A stretch of DNA of 64,000 bases from Bacteroidetes bacterium GWF2_38_335 (lineage in GTDB: Bacteria > Bacteroidota > Bacteroidia > Bacteroidales > GWF2-38-335), in contig MEOH01000019.1 of the NCBI GenBank assembly GCA_001769535.1, positions 1-64,000 of the forward strand. The letters run 5' to 3'. Shown here in pieces: positions 43,138 to 51,515 of this stretch. A program made the position numbers and the translations under genes. Numbering within the stretch: the stretch's first letter is position 1; the number at the start of each line of letters is the position of its first letter. The notes under the pieces were generated by a model. That model searched no databases and was not told the DNA's origin. It worked only from the letters and a program-made list of their open reading frames with translations.

Positions 43138-43819
43138 TTTTTTTATCCTCCTCTACAATTAATGTTGGTTTATTATTTCTCATAACCGGCCTGACCCATT
43201 CGCCAAGGTCAACAGACTCGCTGTTGTTTATTTCCTCACCCTTGACTGATAAAACAGTTTCAAAGCCGGATATTCTTTTTAATTCTTCAATAACATAAAC
43301 GCCTTTCAGTTCGCGGAGCTCTTTTCCTAGTAACCACAGACATCTGCCGTCATCACCAGCTTTTCTCAATCCCGCCGCCGCCAGCGAACCGATCACACCG
43401 TCTTTTGTTCCGGTGAGACCTTCCAAAAACACATTAAATTTTTCAGCCAGCGAATAGCAATCATGCTTTTTTAAAACAATATGTTTGGCATCTTTGCCCC
43501 ATTGAACAATTTCGTTTGGAACCTTATCCCACGGGCACACACACAGTCCGGCATCCGAGCCCGGAGCGCAGTCGCGCAGCAGAAAATCGCGGCAAACGGG
43601 GATCAGTTTTTCCATATCATCACTTTCCACCAAAAGACAGGCAGATGAATTATGCGAAGTATAGGGAATCCTTGAATCAAAAAACAGCTGATGGCGGGTA
43701 ATAGAGCGCACCAGTCCCACACCGTTTTCACGGATGCACTCGCCCAGCATGCGCGAGCGAAAGCCCGTGCCACGGCTGTCGAGGTTGTCAGTATCATCTA
43801 TGCCTATCAGTATCCGCAT
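43079..43819 (-). CDS. TiaS-like N-terminal domain protein
   Basis: 246 residues, cytoplasmic. It begins 'MRILIGIDDTDNLDSRGTG', the signature of the TiaS catalytic-like region, and has 'GTKDGVIGSLAAAGLRKAGDDGR' in the middle. TiaS in archaea modifies tRNA-Ile2 with agmatine; this bacterial copy lacks the later OB-fold and zinc-ribbon parts, so that activity is unlikely. It begins the minus-strand cluster and overlaps the ECF-S-like gene. A role in processing the cluster's ligand is an inference. The C-terminus is Cys- and Lys-rich ('NEKCKWKCVSKD'). Confidence 0.65.
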   Translation of the reverse strand: MRILIGIDDTDNLDSRGTGFRSRMLGECIRENGVGLVRSITRHQLFFDSRIPYTSHNSSACLLVESDDMEKLIPVCRDFLLRDCAPGSDAGLCVCPWDKVPNEIVQWGKDAKHIVLKKHDCYSLAEKFNVFLEGLTGTKDGVIGSLAAAGLRKAGDDGRCLWLLGKELRELKGVYVIEELKRISGFETVLSVKGEEINNSESVDLGEWVRPVMRNNKPTLIVEEDKKNEKCKWKCVSKDMVKSLSD

Positions 43820-44189
43820 AATTCATTTTTGCGAAAATAATGAGAAAAATCGGATATGCAAAATATTTTATATCGGGAGTTGGAAGTGTTTAGTAGCAAG
43901 TAGTGAGTCAGTAATTGTTATGGGTTGATAAATATATGCAAAATATTTATACCATAATAGTTAATGGTGATTGGTATTTTCAGTTGACTATAAGTTGCAT
44001 TCATCGGACTTTTTTTCTTAAAAATATTTTGTTTCAGGGTGAATATTTATTGCGATTATTATACCCAAGGCGTTGCCTTGGGCTAAATTAAGCTGAGCTT
44101 TCAGCCCGTTTGCCATTGCAACCAATTAATAAATCAATAAATCCTCACATTTACTAATCTACTAATCTACTAATCTGCTAATCAGCTAA
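43820..44189. other. 370-base spacer with direct repeats and palindromes
   Basis: No gene seen. It contains two copies of ATATGCAAAATATTT (starting 43854 and 43934, 80 bases apart) upstream of the TiaS-like gene, the palindrome CCCAAGGCgttGCCTTGGG (44064-44082) and the 8-bp tandem repeat next to modE. On the minus strand the direct repeat includes TATTTTGCATAT, similar to TATTTTGCGATAT before the lipoprotein at 38789, so a shared control site is possible. Confidence 0.5.
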
Positions 44190-44191
44190 TC
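44152..44191. repeat. 8-bp tandem repeat ending in the modE-like stop codon
   Basis: Five units of TACTAATC-type (TACTAATC three times, then TGCTAATC and AGCTAATC) run into the stop of the modE-like gene at 44190-44192. Slippage would change the sequence right after the stop. Confidence 0.75.
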
Positions 44192-44564
44192 ACTTCTTCC
44201 CCTTAATAGTCCGCTTAAAATCAATAATCACCTCATTGACTTCATTCTGGAAACGTTCGTGGAGTTTTTCGTAGGCTCGGATGAGTCTGATGCCTTCTTC
44301 GGTAAGGGAGGTGTGTCCGCCATCCTGACCGCCACGCTGCTTTTCAAGTAAGGGGAACCCCAGACTCTGTTCGCAGTTTTTAAGATCGCCCCAGGCTTTG
44401 CGATAGCTCACGCCCACTTTGTTGGTGGCTTCCATGAGAGAGCCGGTGGTTTCAATTTCTTTGAGTAACTGAAACTGATAATCGTCGATGATCAGGTTTC
44501 CGTCGTCGCCGGTCATCCAGAGTTTGTAGCCGACGCGGACGTTGGAGTATTTTGAGTTATTCAA
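44190..44564 (-). CDS. ModE-type winged-helix regulator without TOBE domain
   Basis: 124 residues. The helix-turn-helix matches the ModE N-terminal domain: 'IETTGSLMEATNKVGVSYRKAWGDL' region followed by the 'GGQDGGHTSLTEEG' wing. Classical ModE (~260 residues) has two molybdate-binding TOBE domains; this one stops after the DNA-binding part, so it must sense through another protein or act without direct metal binding. It lies just upstream of the tungstate/molybdate-linked cluster. The start is TTG at 44564; no ATG precedes the domain. Confidence 0.85.
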   Translation of the reverse strand: MNNSKYSNVRVGYKLWMTGDDGNLIIDDYQFQLLKEIETTGSLMEATNKVGVSYRKAWGDLKNCEQSLGFPLLEKQRGGQDGGHTSLTEEGIRLIRAYEKLHERFQNEVNEVIIDFKRTIKGKK

Positions 44565-44579
44565 TGGGTATGTTTTTTT

Positions 44580-44660
44580 GCCGCTATCCGATAGTTATCG
44601 GATGCGCGAATTAAAAATTATATCTTAGCTTAATTAAATAAACATTCGCGCATTCGCGGC
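44580..44660. other. Structured intergenic element between ppnP and the modE-like gene
   Basis: It combines an 8-bp palindrome (ATCCGATA / TATCGGAT at 44586-44603) inside a larger inverted repeat: GCCGC and GCGCGAAT on the left pair with ATTCGCGC and GCGGC on the right. It contains or borders the modE-like promoter. Confidence 0.55.
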
Positions 44661-44668
44661 TATTAAAA

Positions 44669-44950
44669 TTATACGTACAGACATTTATAAGATGTATCCT
44701 CAGCCATTTTTACCTTGAATTTTATGTCTTTTGCAACGATGAAGGTTTGGCCGGCATTGTATGTCTTCCAATTTGATTCGCCCGGCATCATCACGTCCAT
44801 TTTGCCTGAGGTAACAGTCATGTGTTCCACAGTTGAGGTTCCGAATTCATATTCGCCTGCTTTCATCACGCCAACAGTGAGTTTACCTTCTTTATTTTCA
44901 AATCCTATTGATTTTACTTTTCCGTCAAAATATTCATTTACTTTAAACAT
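44669..44950 (-). CDS. Pyrimidine/purine nucleoside phosphorylase PpnP
   Basis: 93 residues, a single cupin-like barrel of full family length. The family signature regions 'GVMKAGEYEFGTSTVEHMTV' and 'GKMDVMMPGESNWKTYNAGQTF' fit PpnP (DUF1255), which splits nucleosides with phosphate. It is a single-gene unit in the cytoplasm. No link to its neighbours. Confidence 0.93.
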   Translation of the reverse strand: MFKVNEYFDGKVKSIGFENKEGKLTVGVMKAGEYEFGTSTVEHMTVTSGKMDVMMPGESNWKTYNAGQTFIVAKDIKFKVKMAEDTSYKCLYV

Positions 44951-45029
44951 ATCTTTTAATTTTTGGTTGGTACAATATTAGAAAAAAAAATTATAGTTTA
45001 TATTTAGTGATGTTAATTTCTATGTGTCA

Positions 45030-46433
45030 TTATTTGATGAATCTTTTCGCATTACCATCCCATTTAAATACCAGCATTTTACCTGTGTCGCTTATTTTTG
45101 AAATGATGTTTTCCATTTCTTTGTTGTTGAATGTAGGGTTGATAATGAGGGAAACAACCAGTGTTCCTTCAGTAAATTCGAATTTTGGTGCCAGATATTC
45201 CTTATATTTTTCAAAGGAGTTTTCGGGAAGTTTTAATCCCATTTCTTCAGGTGTAACAACCGGAATAGCGGTTTTTGTAATTTCTTGTTTAATTTTCAAT
45301 CCGTTTGTTTCATAAACAGCAATTTCTGATTTCGAAACCATTCCCGATGAATTTGAGCTCACAACCAACAATCTGTTATCGGAACTTTTTAAAAATGAAA
45401 TTTTATCTGTAACCTTATTCATCATTTCCCGGGAAATAATTAACTGTCCTTTTTCAAAGACAATCGAAGAACTTCCTTCAGCAATGCTAATAATCCACTT
45501 GTTTTCTGAAGTTGAAAACTGAAAGTAACCTGAAGTATTTTCAGTAGATTTATTTATTAATATCTGGTCATATAAATAAACAAGTTCAAACTCATTTGTA
45601 AGAACAGATTTTAGTTTGTCCAAAGTATAATAAATTCCTTTTGGATCGGGTAGATAGTTCAATCCCAATGAATCTTTTGTCATTTCAAAATCTTCGCCCA
45701 TGTTTGATTCTTCTTCAAACTGATGGTTGAGGGTTCCCACAAAACCATAGACAAATTCTTCAATATCCGGACTGATACTCAAAAACACTTGTTCATCAAT
45801 ATCCAGAACATAATAGGCACATGGAATTGGAACATCTTCAATATAATATTGATTAAAATCTTCAATGACTTCATTTGAATAAAAATCAGTCCAAACAACC
45901 CCGGGAAAACTAATATCAACGCTGGTGTAGGTTTTTTGATCGGGATTGTAATTATATCTGGAAATATACTTACGCGATGGATTTCCCATTCCGGGAATAT
46001 ACTGTTCGACAAGAATAATACTGTAAGATTTGTTTTCGGGAATTAAAATAAAATCTTGTATAAGATATTCATTTTCTGAGCTGAATATTGCCTGAGCGTG
46101 ATTGCTTTTCTGATTAATTTTTATGGAGTATTCATTCTCAATAACTTCGTCAATAACTTCTCCCGATATAATTTCATTAAGTCTGGTTCCATTTATTTCA
46201 TATTTTTCATTTTTATCATTGAAATGCTCTTCAGAAAGAAGAATATTTCTTACTTCGAGGGTAAACTGATGACCAAGTTCGTTTTTCGAAATCTCAAAAA
46301 GATTGTCGGGGAAGGTTTTAAAAATATCAGTCAGGTTAAATTTATTCTGATTGTTTTGTTGTCCATATCCTTGATATTGAATTAAAAACATGATTAGGAA
46401 TGTGGAGGTTATAAGCAGGAATTGTTTTTTCAT
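45030..46433 (-). CDS. Secreted protein of unknown function
   Basis: 467 residues with a signal peptide (MKKQFLLITSTFLIMFLIQYQGYGQ). The mature part is mixed alpha/beta with no repeat and no motif I recognise; there is no T9SS tail, so it is periplasmic or secreted by another route. The longer frame to 46505 lacks a sensible signal, so ATG 46433 was chosen. It is divergent from the FAD/Fe-S oxidoreductase at 46563. Confidence 0.75.
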   Translation of the reverse strand: MKKQFLLITSTFLIMFLIQYQGYGQQNNQNKFNLTDIFKTFPDNLFEISKNELGHQFTLEVRNILLSEEHFNDKNEKYEINGTRLNEIISGEVIDEVIENEYSIKINQKSNHAQAIFSSENEYLIQDFILIPENKSYSIILVEQYIPGMGNPSRKYISRYNYNPDQKTYTSVDISFPGVVWTDFYSNEVIEDFNQYYIEDVPIPCAYYVLDIDEQVFLSISPDIEEFVYGFVGTLNHQFEEESNMGEDFEMTKDSLGLNYLPDPKGIYYTLDKLKSVLTNEFELVYLYDQILINKSTENTSGYFQFSTSENKWIISIAEGSSSIVFEKGQLIISREMMNKVTDKISFLKSSDNRLLVVSSNSSGMVSKSEIAVYETNGLKIKQEITKTAIPVVTPEEMGLKLPENSFEKYKEYLAPKFEFTEGTLVVSLIINPTFNNKEMENIISKISDTGKMLVFKWDGNAKRFIK

Positions 46434-46530
46434 AATTTCTTTTTTTCGAAGATAATAATAAAACATGATTCTGATTAAAAAACTAAAAAGCAAGTTTAAA
46501 AACATTGGTTTTATTTTGATTTAAAATTCC

Positions 46531-46538
46531 TAATTTTG
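46531..46538 (+). promoter_or_regulatory. -7 promoter element before the FAD/Fe-S oxidoreductase
   Basis: TAATTTTG matches TAnnTTTG and overlaps the TTG start of the longest frame, supporting ATG 46563, 25 bases downstream. Confidence 0.5.
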
Positions 46539-46562
46539 TTTTCTTCAACTTATAAAGTATTT

Positions 46563-49487
46563 ATGGAATTAATTATTCAAAAGTTAAAAGATTTTTCTGA
46601 GTTCATCGAGGGAGATGTGCTTGTTGATGAATCCACACGTCTGATATATTCCACAGATGCTTCAGCATACCGGGAGAAACCATTGGGAGTTATTCGTCCA
46701 AAAAATGAAAAAGATCTCAAAAAAGTCATTGCTTTTGCCAATACAAATAACACTTCAATAATTCCGAGGACTGCGGGTACCTCATTGGCCGGACAGGTTG
46801 TGGGTGGTGGCATTATTGTAGATGTTTCTAAATATATGACCCAAATCCTCGAACTCAATAAGGAAGAAAAATGGGTTCGTGTGCAGCCGGGAGTAGTTCT
46901 TGACGAGCTCAATAAATATCTTGAACCACACGGTTTGTTTTTTGGTCCGGAAACTTCCACCTCCAGTCGCTGCATGATTGGCGGAATGGTGGGGAATAAC
47001 TCCTGCGGCGCCCATTCGCTTATATACGGCAGCACCCGCGATCATACCATTGAAGTGAAAGCCATTTTATGCGATGGATCGGATGTGGTTTTTGGAGAAT
47101 TAACAAAGGATGAATTCAAAGCCAAATGCAAAGGTGAAACCCGGGAAAATATTATTTACAGAAACATCAAAGAGATTTTATCCCATCCCGAAAACCAGCA
47201 GGAGATAAGAGATCAGTATCCTGATAAATCAATCAAAAGAAGAAATACCGGTTATGCCATTGATCTGCTTCTCGAAACAGAACCATTTACGGAAAACGCC
47301 GAAAAGTTCAATTTTTGTAAACTGATCGCAGGATCTGAAGGTACTCTGGCTTTTCTCACTGAAATAAAACTGAATCTTGTCCCCCTGCCACCAAAGGAGC
47401 AGGCCATTGTTTGCATTCACGTGAACTCGCTTCAGGATGCGCTTAAAGGAAATCTGGTGGCCCTGAAACACAATCCGGGCTCAGTCGAACTCATGGATAG
47501 CGTGATTCTTGAACTTACCAAAGACAATATTGAACAAACAAAAAACCGCTTTTTCCTTCAGGGAACTCCGGCAGCTCTTCTCATCGTTGAATTTGCCCGT
47601 GATACCAAGGAGGAAATTGCAGCTCTTGTAAGTGTTCTTGAAAAAGACATGCGTGCAGCGGGATATGGTTATCATTTCCCTGTAATCTATGGAAATGATA
47701 TGAAGAAAGTGTGGGCGCTGCGGAAAGCCGGACTGGGACTTCTTTCAAACATGCCCGGTGACAGAAAACCTGTTCCGGTTATCGAAGACACCGCAGTGAG
47801 TGCCGAGCAGCTTCCCCAATATATCGAAGAATTTCAGCAGATTCTTGAAAAACTCCATCTGGATTGCATTTACTATGCGCACATTGCAACAGGAGAACTT
47901 CATCTCAGACCGGTTCTGAACCTTAAAGATGAAAAGGATGTTGAACTGTTCCATACCGTGGCTTATGAGGTAGCCATGCTTGTAAAAAAATACCGTGGTT
48001 CGCTTAGCGGTGAGCATGGTGATGGCCGGTTGAGGGGTGAGTTTATTCCGTTAATGATTGGGGAGAACAATTATGAACTTCTCAAAAAAATAAAGTTTGC
48101 CTGGGATCCAAATAATATTTTCAATCCGGGGAAGATTACCAATACCCCGAAAATGAACTCATTCCTGCGTTTTGAACCGGGAAAAAGAACACGAAGAATA
48201 GAAACAATTTTTGATTTCTCATCTACAAAAGGAATCATCAGGGCCGTTGAAAAATGCAATGGTTCGGGTGACTGCCGCAAAACAGAAGTTATAGGCGGAA
48301 CCATGTGTCCCAGCTACATGGCCAGTCGCGAAGAAAAGCAAACCACCCGCGCAAGGGCAAATATTCTGAGAGAATTTCTGACTAACTCGCCCAAGGCAAA
48401 CCCATTCGATCACGAGGAAATTTACAAAGTGATGGATTTATGTCTTTCCTGCAAGGCATGCAAATCAGAATGTCCCTCGAGTGTAGATGTGGCAAAATTG
48501 AAAGCGGAGTTTCTGCAGCATTATTTTGACAAGCATGGAATTCCCATTAGAAACAGGGCAATTGCATACATCAGCAGGGTTCACAAAATAGGATCCAAAA
48601 TGCCCGGGGTGACCAATTTTTTCCTTACAAACATATTTTTCAGGAAAGTCATCAACAGTTTCCTTGGATTTTCGCAAAAGAGGCATTTACCAACCCTTCA
48701 GAAAATTACTCTCGATAAATATGTGAAAAAACTGAAGCAGGAATCAGGGAAAAACGGGACAGTTTATCTTTTTAACGATGAGTTTACCAATTTTACCGAA
48801 ACAAATATTGGCATAAAAGCCATTGCACTGCTCAATAAACTCGGGTATGAGGTAATCATCCCAAGGCACAAGGAAAGCGGAAGGACTTTCATTTCAAAAG
48901 GATTGATCAGAACTGCACAGAAAATTGCCGGATATAATGTGGAAAATCTCCATGGGCTGATTTCTGCCGAAAAACCTTTGATTGGTATTGAGCCATCTGC
49001 CATCCTGACTTTCAGAGATGAATACCCTGAGCTTGTTGTTAGAAGTTTGAAAGATAAAGCCATTGATATTGCAGCCAACACTTTCATGATTGATGAGTTT
49101 ATTGCCAGAGAAATTGAGAAAGGCAACATCACTTCAGAGCAGTTTACCGATGAAAAACGAGAGATTAAACTGCATGGTCATTGCCAGCAAAAATCTATTG
49201 CATCTACCGCTCCGACTAAAAAAATGCTTACTCTTCCGGTAAACTATTCTGTTAAGGAAATCGCATCAGGTTGCTGCGGTATGGCAGGATCCTTCGGTTA
49301 TGAAAAAGAGCATTTCGATTTATCAATGAAAATAGGGGAACTGGTGTTATTTCCGGAAATTCGCAAAACACCTGAAAATATTATTGTCGCCGCTCCGGGC
49401 ACCAGTTGTCGTCAACATATAAAAGACGGCACCAATCATGATGTGTTGCATCCCGTTGAGGTTTTATTTGGGGCTTTGAAATCGTAA
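46563..49487 (+). CDS. FAD-linked and Fe-S oxidoreductase (D-lactate/2-hydroxyacid dehydrogenase type)
   Basis: 974 residues, one long cytoplasmic chain. The N-terminal FAD-binding PCMH fold ('IIPRTAGTSLAGQVVGGGII', 'SRCMIGGMVGNNSCGAHS') is followed by a FAD-oxidase C-terminal domain with 'GEHGDGRLRGEF', then two ferredoxin-like clusters ('CNGSGDC...MCP', 'CLSCKACKSECP') and a cysteine-rich CCG domain ('GHCQQKS', 'ASGCCGMAGSFG'). This GlcD-GlcF-like fusion oxidises D-lactate or a related 2-hydroxyacid and passes electrons to the quinone pool. The start was moved from TTG 46536 to ATG 46563. Confidence 0.9.
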   Translation: MELIIQKLKDFSEFIEGDVLVDESTRLIYSTDASAYREKPLGVIRPKNEKDLKKVIAFANTNNTSIIPRTAGTSLAGQVVGGGIIVDVSKYMTQILELNKEEKWVRVQPGVVLDELNKYLEPHGLFFGPETSTSSRCMIGGMVGNNSCGAHSLIYGSTRDHTIEVKAILCDGSDVVFGELTKDEFKAKCKGETRENIIYRNIKEILSHPENQQEIRDQYPDKSIKRRNTGYAIDLLLETEPFTENAEKFNFCKLIAGSEGTLAFLTEIKLNLVPLPPKEQAIVCIHVNSLQDALKGNLVALKHNPGSVELMDSVILELTKDNIEQTKNRFFLQGTPAALLIVEFARDTKEEIAALVSVLEKDMRAAGYGYHFPVIYGNDMKKVWALRKAGLGLLSNMPGDRKPVPVIEDTAVSAEQLPQYIEEFQQILEKLHLDCIYYAHIATGELHLRPVLNLKDEKDVELFHTVAYEVAMLVKKYRGSLSGEHGDGRLRGEFIPLMIGENNYELLKKIKFAWDPNNIFNPGKITNTPKMNSFLRFEPGKRTRRIETIFDFSSTKGIIRAVEKCNGSGDCRKTEVIGGTMCPSYMASREEKQTTRARANILREFLTNSPKANPFDHEEIYKVMDLCLSCKACKSECPSSVDVAKLKAEFLQHYFDKHGIPIRNRAIAYISRVHKIGSKMPGVTNFFLTNIFFRKVINSFLGFSQKRHLPTLQKITLDKYVKKLKQESGKNGTVYLFNDEFTNFTETNIGIKAIALLNKLGYEVIIPRHKESGRTFISKGLIRTAQKIAGYNVENLHGLISAEKPLIGIEPSAILTFRDEYPELVVRSLKDKAIDIAANTFMIDEFIAREIEKGNITSEQFTDEKREIKLHGHCQQKSIASTAPTKKMLTLPVNYSVKEIASGCCGMAGSFGYEKEHFDLSMKIGELVLFPEIRKTPENIIVAAPGTSCRQHIKDGTNHDVLHPVEVLFGALKS

Positions 49488-49521
49488 TTTGATATATTAA
49501 TAAAATTACTATTTTCGTAAC

Positions 49522-50478
49522 ATGAAGACCATCATAAAATATCTTCGTGATTTTGTCAGGGCTGATTTTAATCCTGTTGTCTATGGTTTGTTTTTTCTTT
49601 TTCTTGCTGTTACCATTTTCATCAATTATTATTTCAAGTTTGAGCAAAATATACTTACTCCGCTAAATTTTAAGCCCGGTATCTTTTTCTACAATTTTCT
49701 CTTTTTTATTTTTCCTTATTTCGCTGTAGCTGCGATAAAATTTTCAATTGAAAAGAAATATCATTATTTCAAAAACAGCGAGTTTTGGGTAAAATCCCTT
49801 TTGTTTATGTTTTTAATTGGCTTTGCTCAGGGCTTTTATCAGTACAGGGAACTTATTCCTGAGAAAATCACCCAGGAGGAATTCGTTTTTACTGCCAGAT
49901 TGTTTGTCAATATCAAACGCTTCATCATTTTTCTGATTCCGATTTTTATAATCAAACTTATATATGACAGGCAGTCGGGAACAGGTTTGTACGGAATCCA
50001 TTTTCATAAATTTAATGTTAAACCCTATTTTCTTATTTTACTGTTTGTTATTCCGTTGATCGTTTGGGCATCTTTCCAACCGGATTTTCTGAGAACCTAT
50101 CCCACGTTGAAACCCTGGTATGCCAATGGCAGTTATGGTCTCACTTATTTTCAGGCCTATGGAATTTATGAGTTTTTCTATGGAATGGATTTTATGATGG
50201 TTGAATTCATGTTCAGGGGTGCTTTGATTATTGGAATGATGAAAATTCTTGGCAAAGATGCTCTGCTTCCCATGGTTGCTGCTTATGCATTTTTGCATTT
50301 TGGGAAACCGGCGGCCGAAACCATTTCTTCGGTTTTTGGCGGATATGTTTTGGGAGTTATTGCCTTTCGCACCAAAAGCATCTGGGGCGGCTGTATTTTG
50401 CATATCGGACTTGCCTTTGCCATGGAAGCAGCAGCGCTGATGCAGTATTACAATATGGGAAAGATTGAAGGGCTATAA
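49522..50478 (+). CDS. CPBP-like membrane protein with altered active-site motif
   Basis: 318 residues, about eight helices. It has the Rce1/CPBP layout: 'VEFMFRG' (residues 227-233) where the family has EExxxR, 'FLHFG' with His259 and 'CILHIGLAF' with His294. The first Glu of the EE pair, thought catalytic, is Val227 here, while Glu228, Arg232 and both His remain. It may be a weak or inactive intramembrane protease homologue, or a local variant. It begins 34 bases after the oxidoreductase and is probably co-transcribed with it. Confidence 0.78.
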   Translation: MKTIIKYLRDFVRADFNPVVYGLFFLFLAVTIFINYYFKFEQNILTPLNFKPGIFFYNFLFFIFPYFAVAAIKFSIEKKYHYFKNSEFWVKSLLFMFLIGFAQGFYQYRELIPEKITQEEFVFTARLFVNIKRFIIFLIPIFIIKLIYDRQSGTGLYGIHFHKFNVKPYFLILLFVIPLIVWASFQPDFLRTYPTLKPWYANGSYGLTYFQAYGIYEFFYGMDFMMVEFMFRGALIIGMMKILGKDALLPMVAAYAFLHFGKPAAETISSVFGGYVLGVIAFRTKSIWGGCILHIGLAFAMEAAALMQYYNMGKIEGL

Positions 50479-50861
50479 AATACAACAGGAGGTCTCTATT
50501 TTCCCAATTTAAAGGCGCATTTCCATCAGGTTTATGTTTGTAATTATCAGAATTTCTGTTATTTATTAATGTTTTGTCTATTAATCTAAATTGAAAATCA
50601 ACTTTCTATTAAGATGTTTTTTTAATGATTTGGCTATAAAATGATAATGATTTAAGAACAAGGAACATCGATATTCGATTTTAGAAGTTTAATTAAGTTC
50701 ATAAATCTAAAATCGGTGTTCCTTGTTCAATATTCAACTTTTCTAAAAGTTTGTTTATTAAAACCATCGTCTCAGGTAGTGGTAAAAAATAATTACAACT
50801 ATCTGTTATCATGCTAATTACAATTATAAGCCTGACGACTATGGCCTAAAGGCCAGGGTTA
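50479..50861. other. 383-base spacer with repeat and palindrome
   Basis: No gene seen. It contains the dispersed repeat copy D (50656-50728) and the palindrome TGGCCTaaAGGCCA (50842-50855) that sits just after the endonuclease III stop and may act as its terminator. Confidence 0.6.
50656..50728. repeat. Dispersed intergenic repeat, copy D
   Basis: The arms GAACAAGGAACATCGAT and AATCGGTGTTCCTTGTTC are nearly perfect inverted repeats, with AAGTTT..AAGTTC in the middle. Copies A-C share these arms or the central block, so this is the shortest form of the element. Confidence 0.75.
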
Positions 50862-51515
50862 TTATCGAAGATCTTTGGAATTAGTTTTATTATATTCCCG
50901 GCAAACTTCAGTGAGTCCGCAACTGTCGCATTTGGGTTTGCGGGCAATACAAACGTATCGGCCATGCAAAATTAACCAGTGGTGAGCGACAGGCAGAATC
51001 TTTTCAGGAAAATATTTAATCAGTTGGTTTTCGGTTTCAAGAGGATTTTTTGCTCCGGTGGTCAGTCCAATGCGCGCCGAAACCCTGAAAACATGCGTAT
51101 CTACTGCCATGGCTGGCATATTGTAAACCACTGAAACAATGACATTGGCAGTTTTTCTTCCGACCCCGGGTAGTTTCTGAAGTAAATTGACATCAGCGGG
51201 AACTTCTCCGTTAAATTCTCCAACCAGCATTCTTGACATGCCGCTAAGATGTTTTGCCTTGTTGTTGGGATAAGAGCAGGATTTGATGTATTCAAGAATA
51301 TCTTCGGGTTGTGCCAGTGACATCTCAAAAGCAGTGGGATACTTTTTAAGCAATACAGGAGTGATCATATTTACCCTTTTGTCGGTGCACTGGGCTGAAA
51401 GGATTACTGCGACGAGCAGACTGTATGGGTCTTTATATTCAAGCTCGGTTTCGGCAACCGGCATGTTTTCCCTGAAATATTTTATTACATAATCAAATCG
51501 TTGTTTTTTTGTCAT
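50862..51515 (-). CDS. Endonuclease III
   Basis: 217 residues, full length. Helix-hairpin-helix 'LPGVGRKTANVIVSV' with catalytic Lys121, 'MAVDTHVFRVSARIG' with Asp139, and the C-terminal [4Fe-4S] loop 'CIARKPKCDSCGLTEVC' with the C-x6-C-x2-C-x5-C spacing. It removes oxidised pyrimidines from DNA and nicks the strand. The start overlaps the M61 peptidase stop by four bases. Confidence 0.97.
   Translation of the reverse strand: MTKKQRFDYVIKYFRENMPVAETELEYKDPYSLLVAVILSAQCTDKRVNMITPVLLKKYPTAFEMSLAQPEDILEYIKSCSYPNNKAKHLSGMSRMLVGEFNGEVPADVNLLQKLPGVGRKTANVIVSVVYNMPAMAVDTHVFRVSARIGLTTGAKNPLETENQLIKYFPEKILPVAHHWLILHGRYVCIARKPKCDSCGLTEVCREYNKTNSKDLR

Noticed and set aside
43079-43819. tRNA-Ile2 agmatidine synthase activity for the TiaS-like protein
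   Set aside because: The later TiaS domains are missing and bacteria use TilS, so only fold-level similarity is claimed.
43820-44189. Cobalamin riboswitch before the TBDT cluster
   Set aside because: I looked for the B12-box type core on the minus strand and found none.
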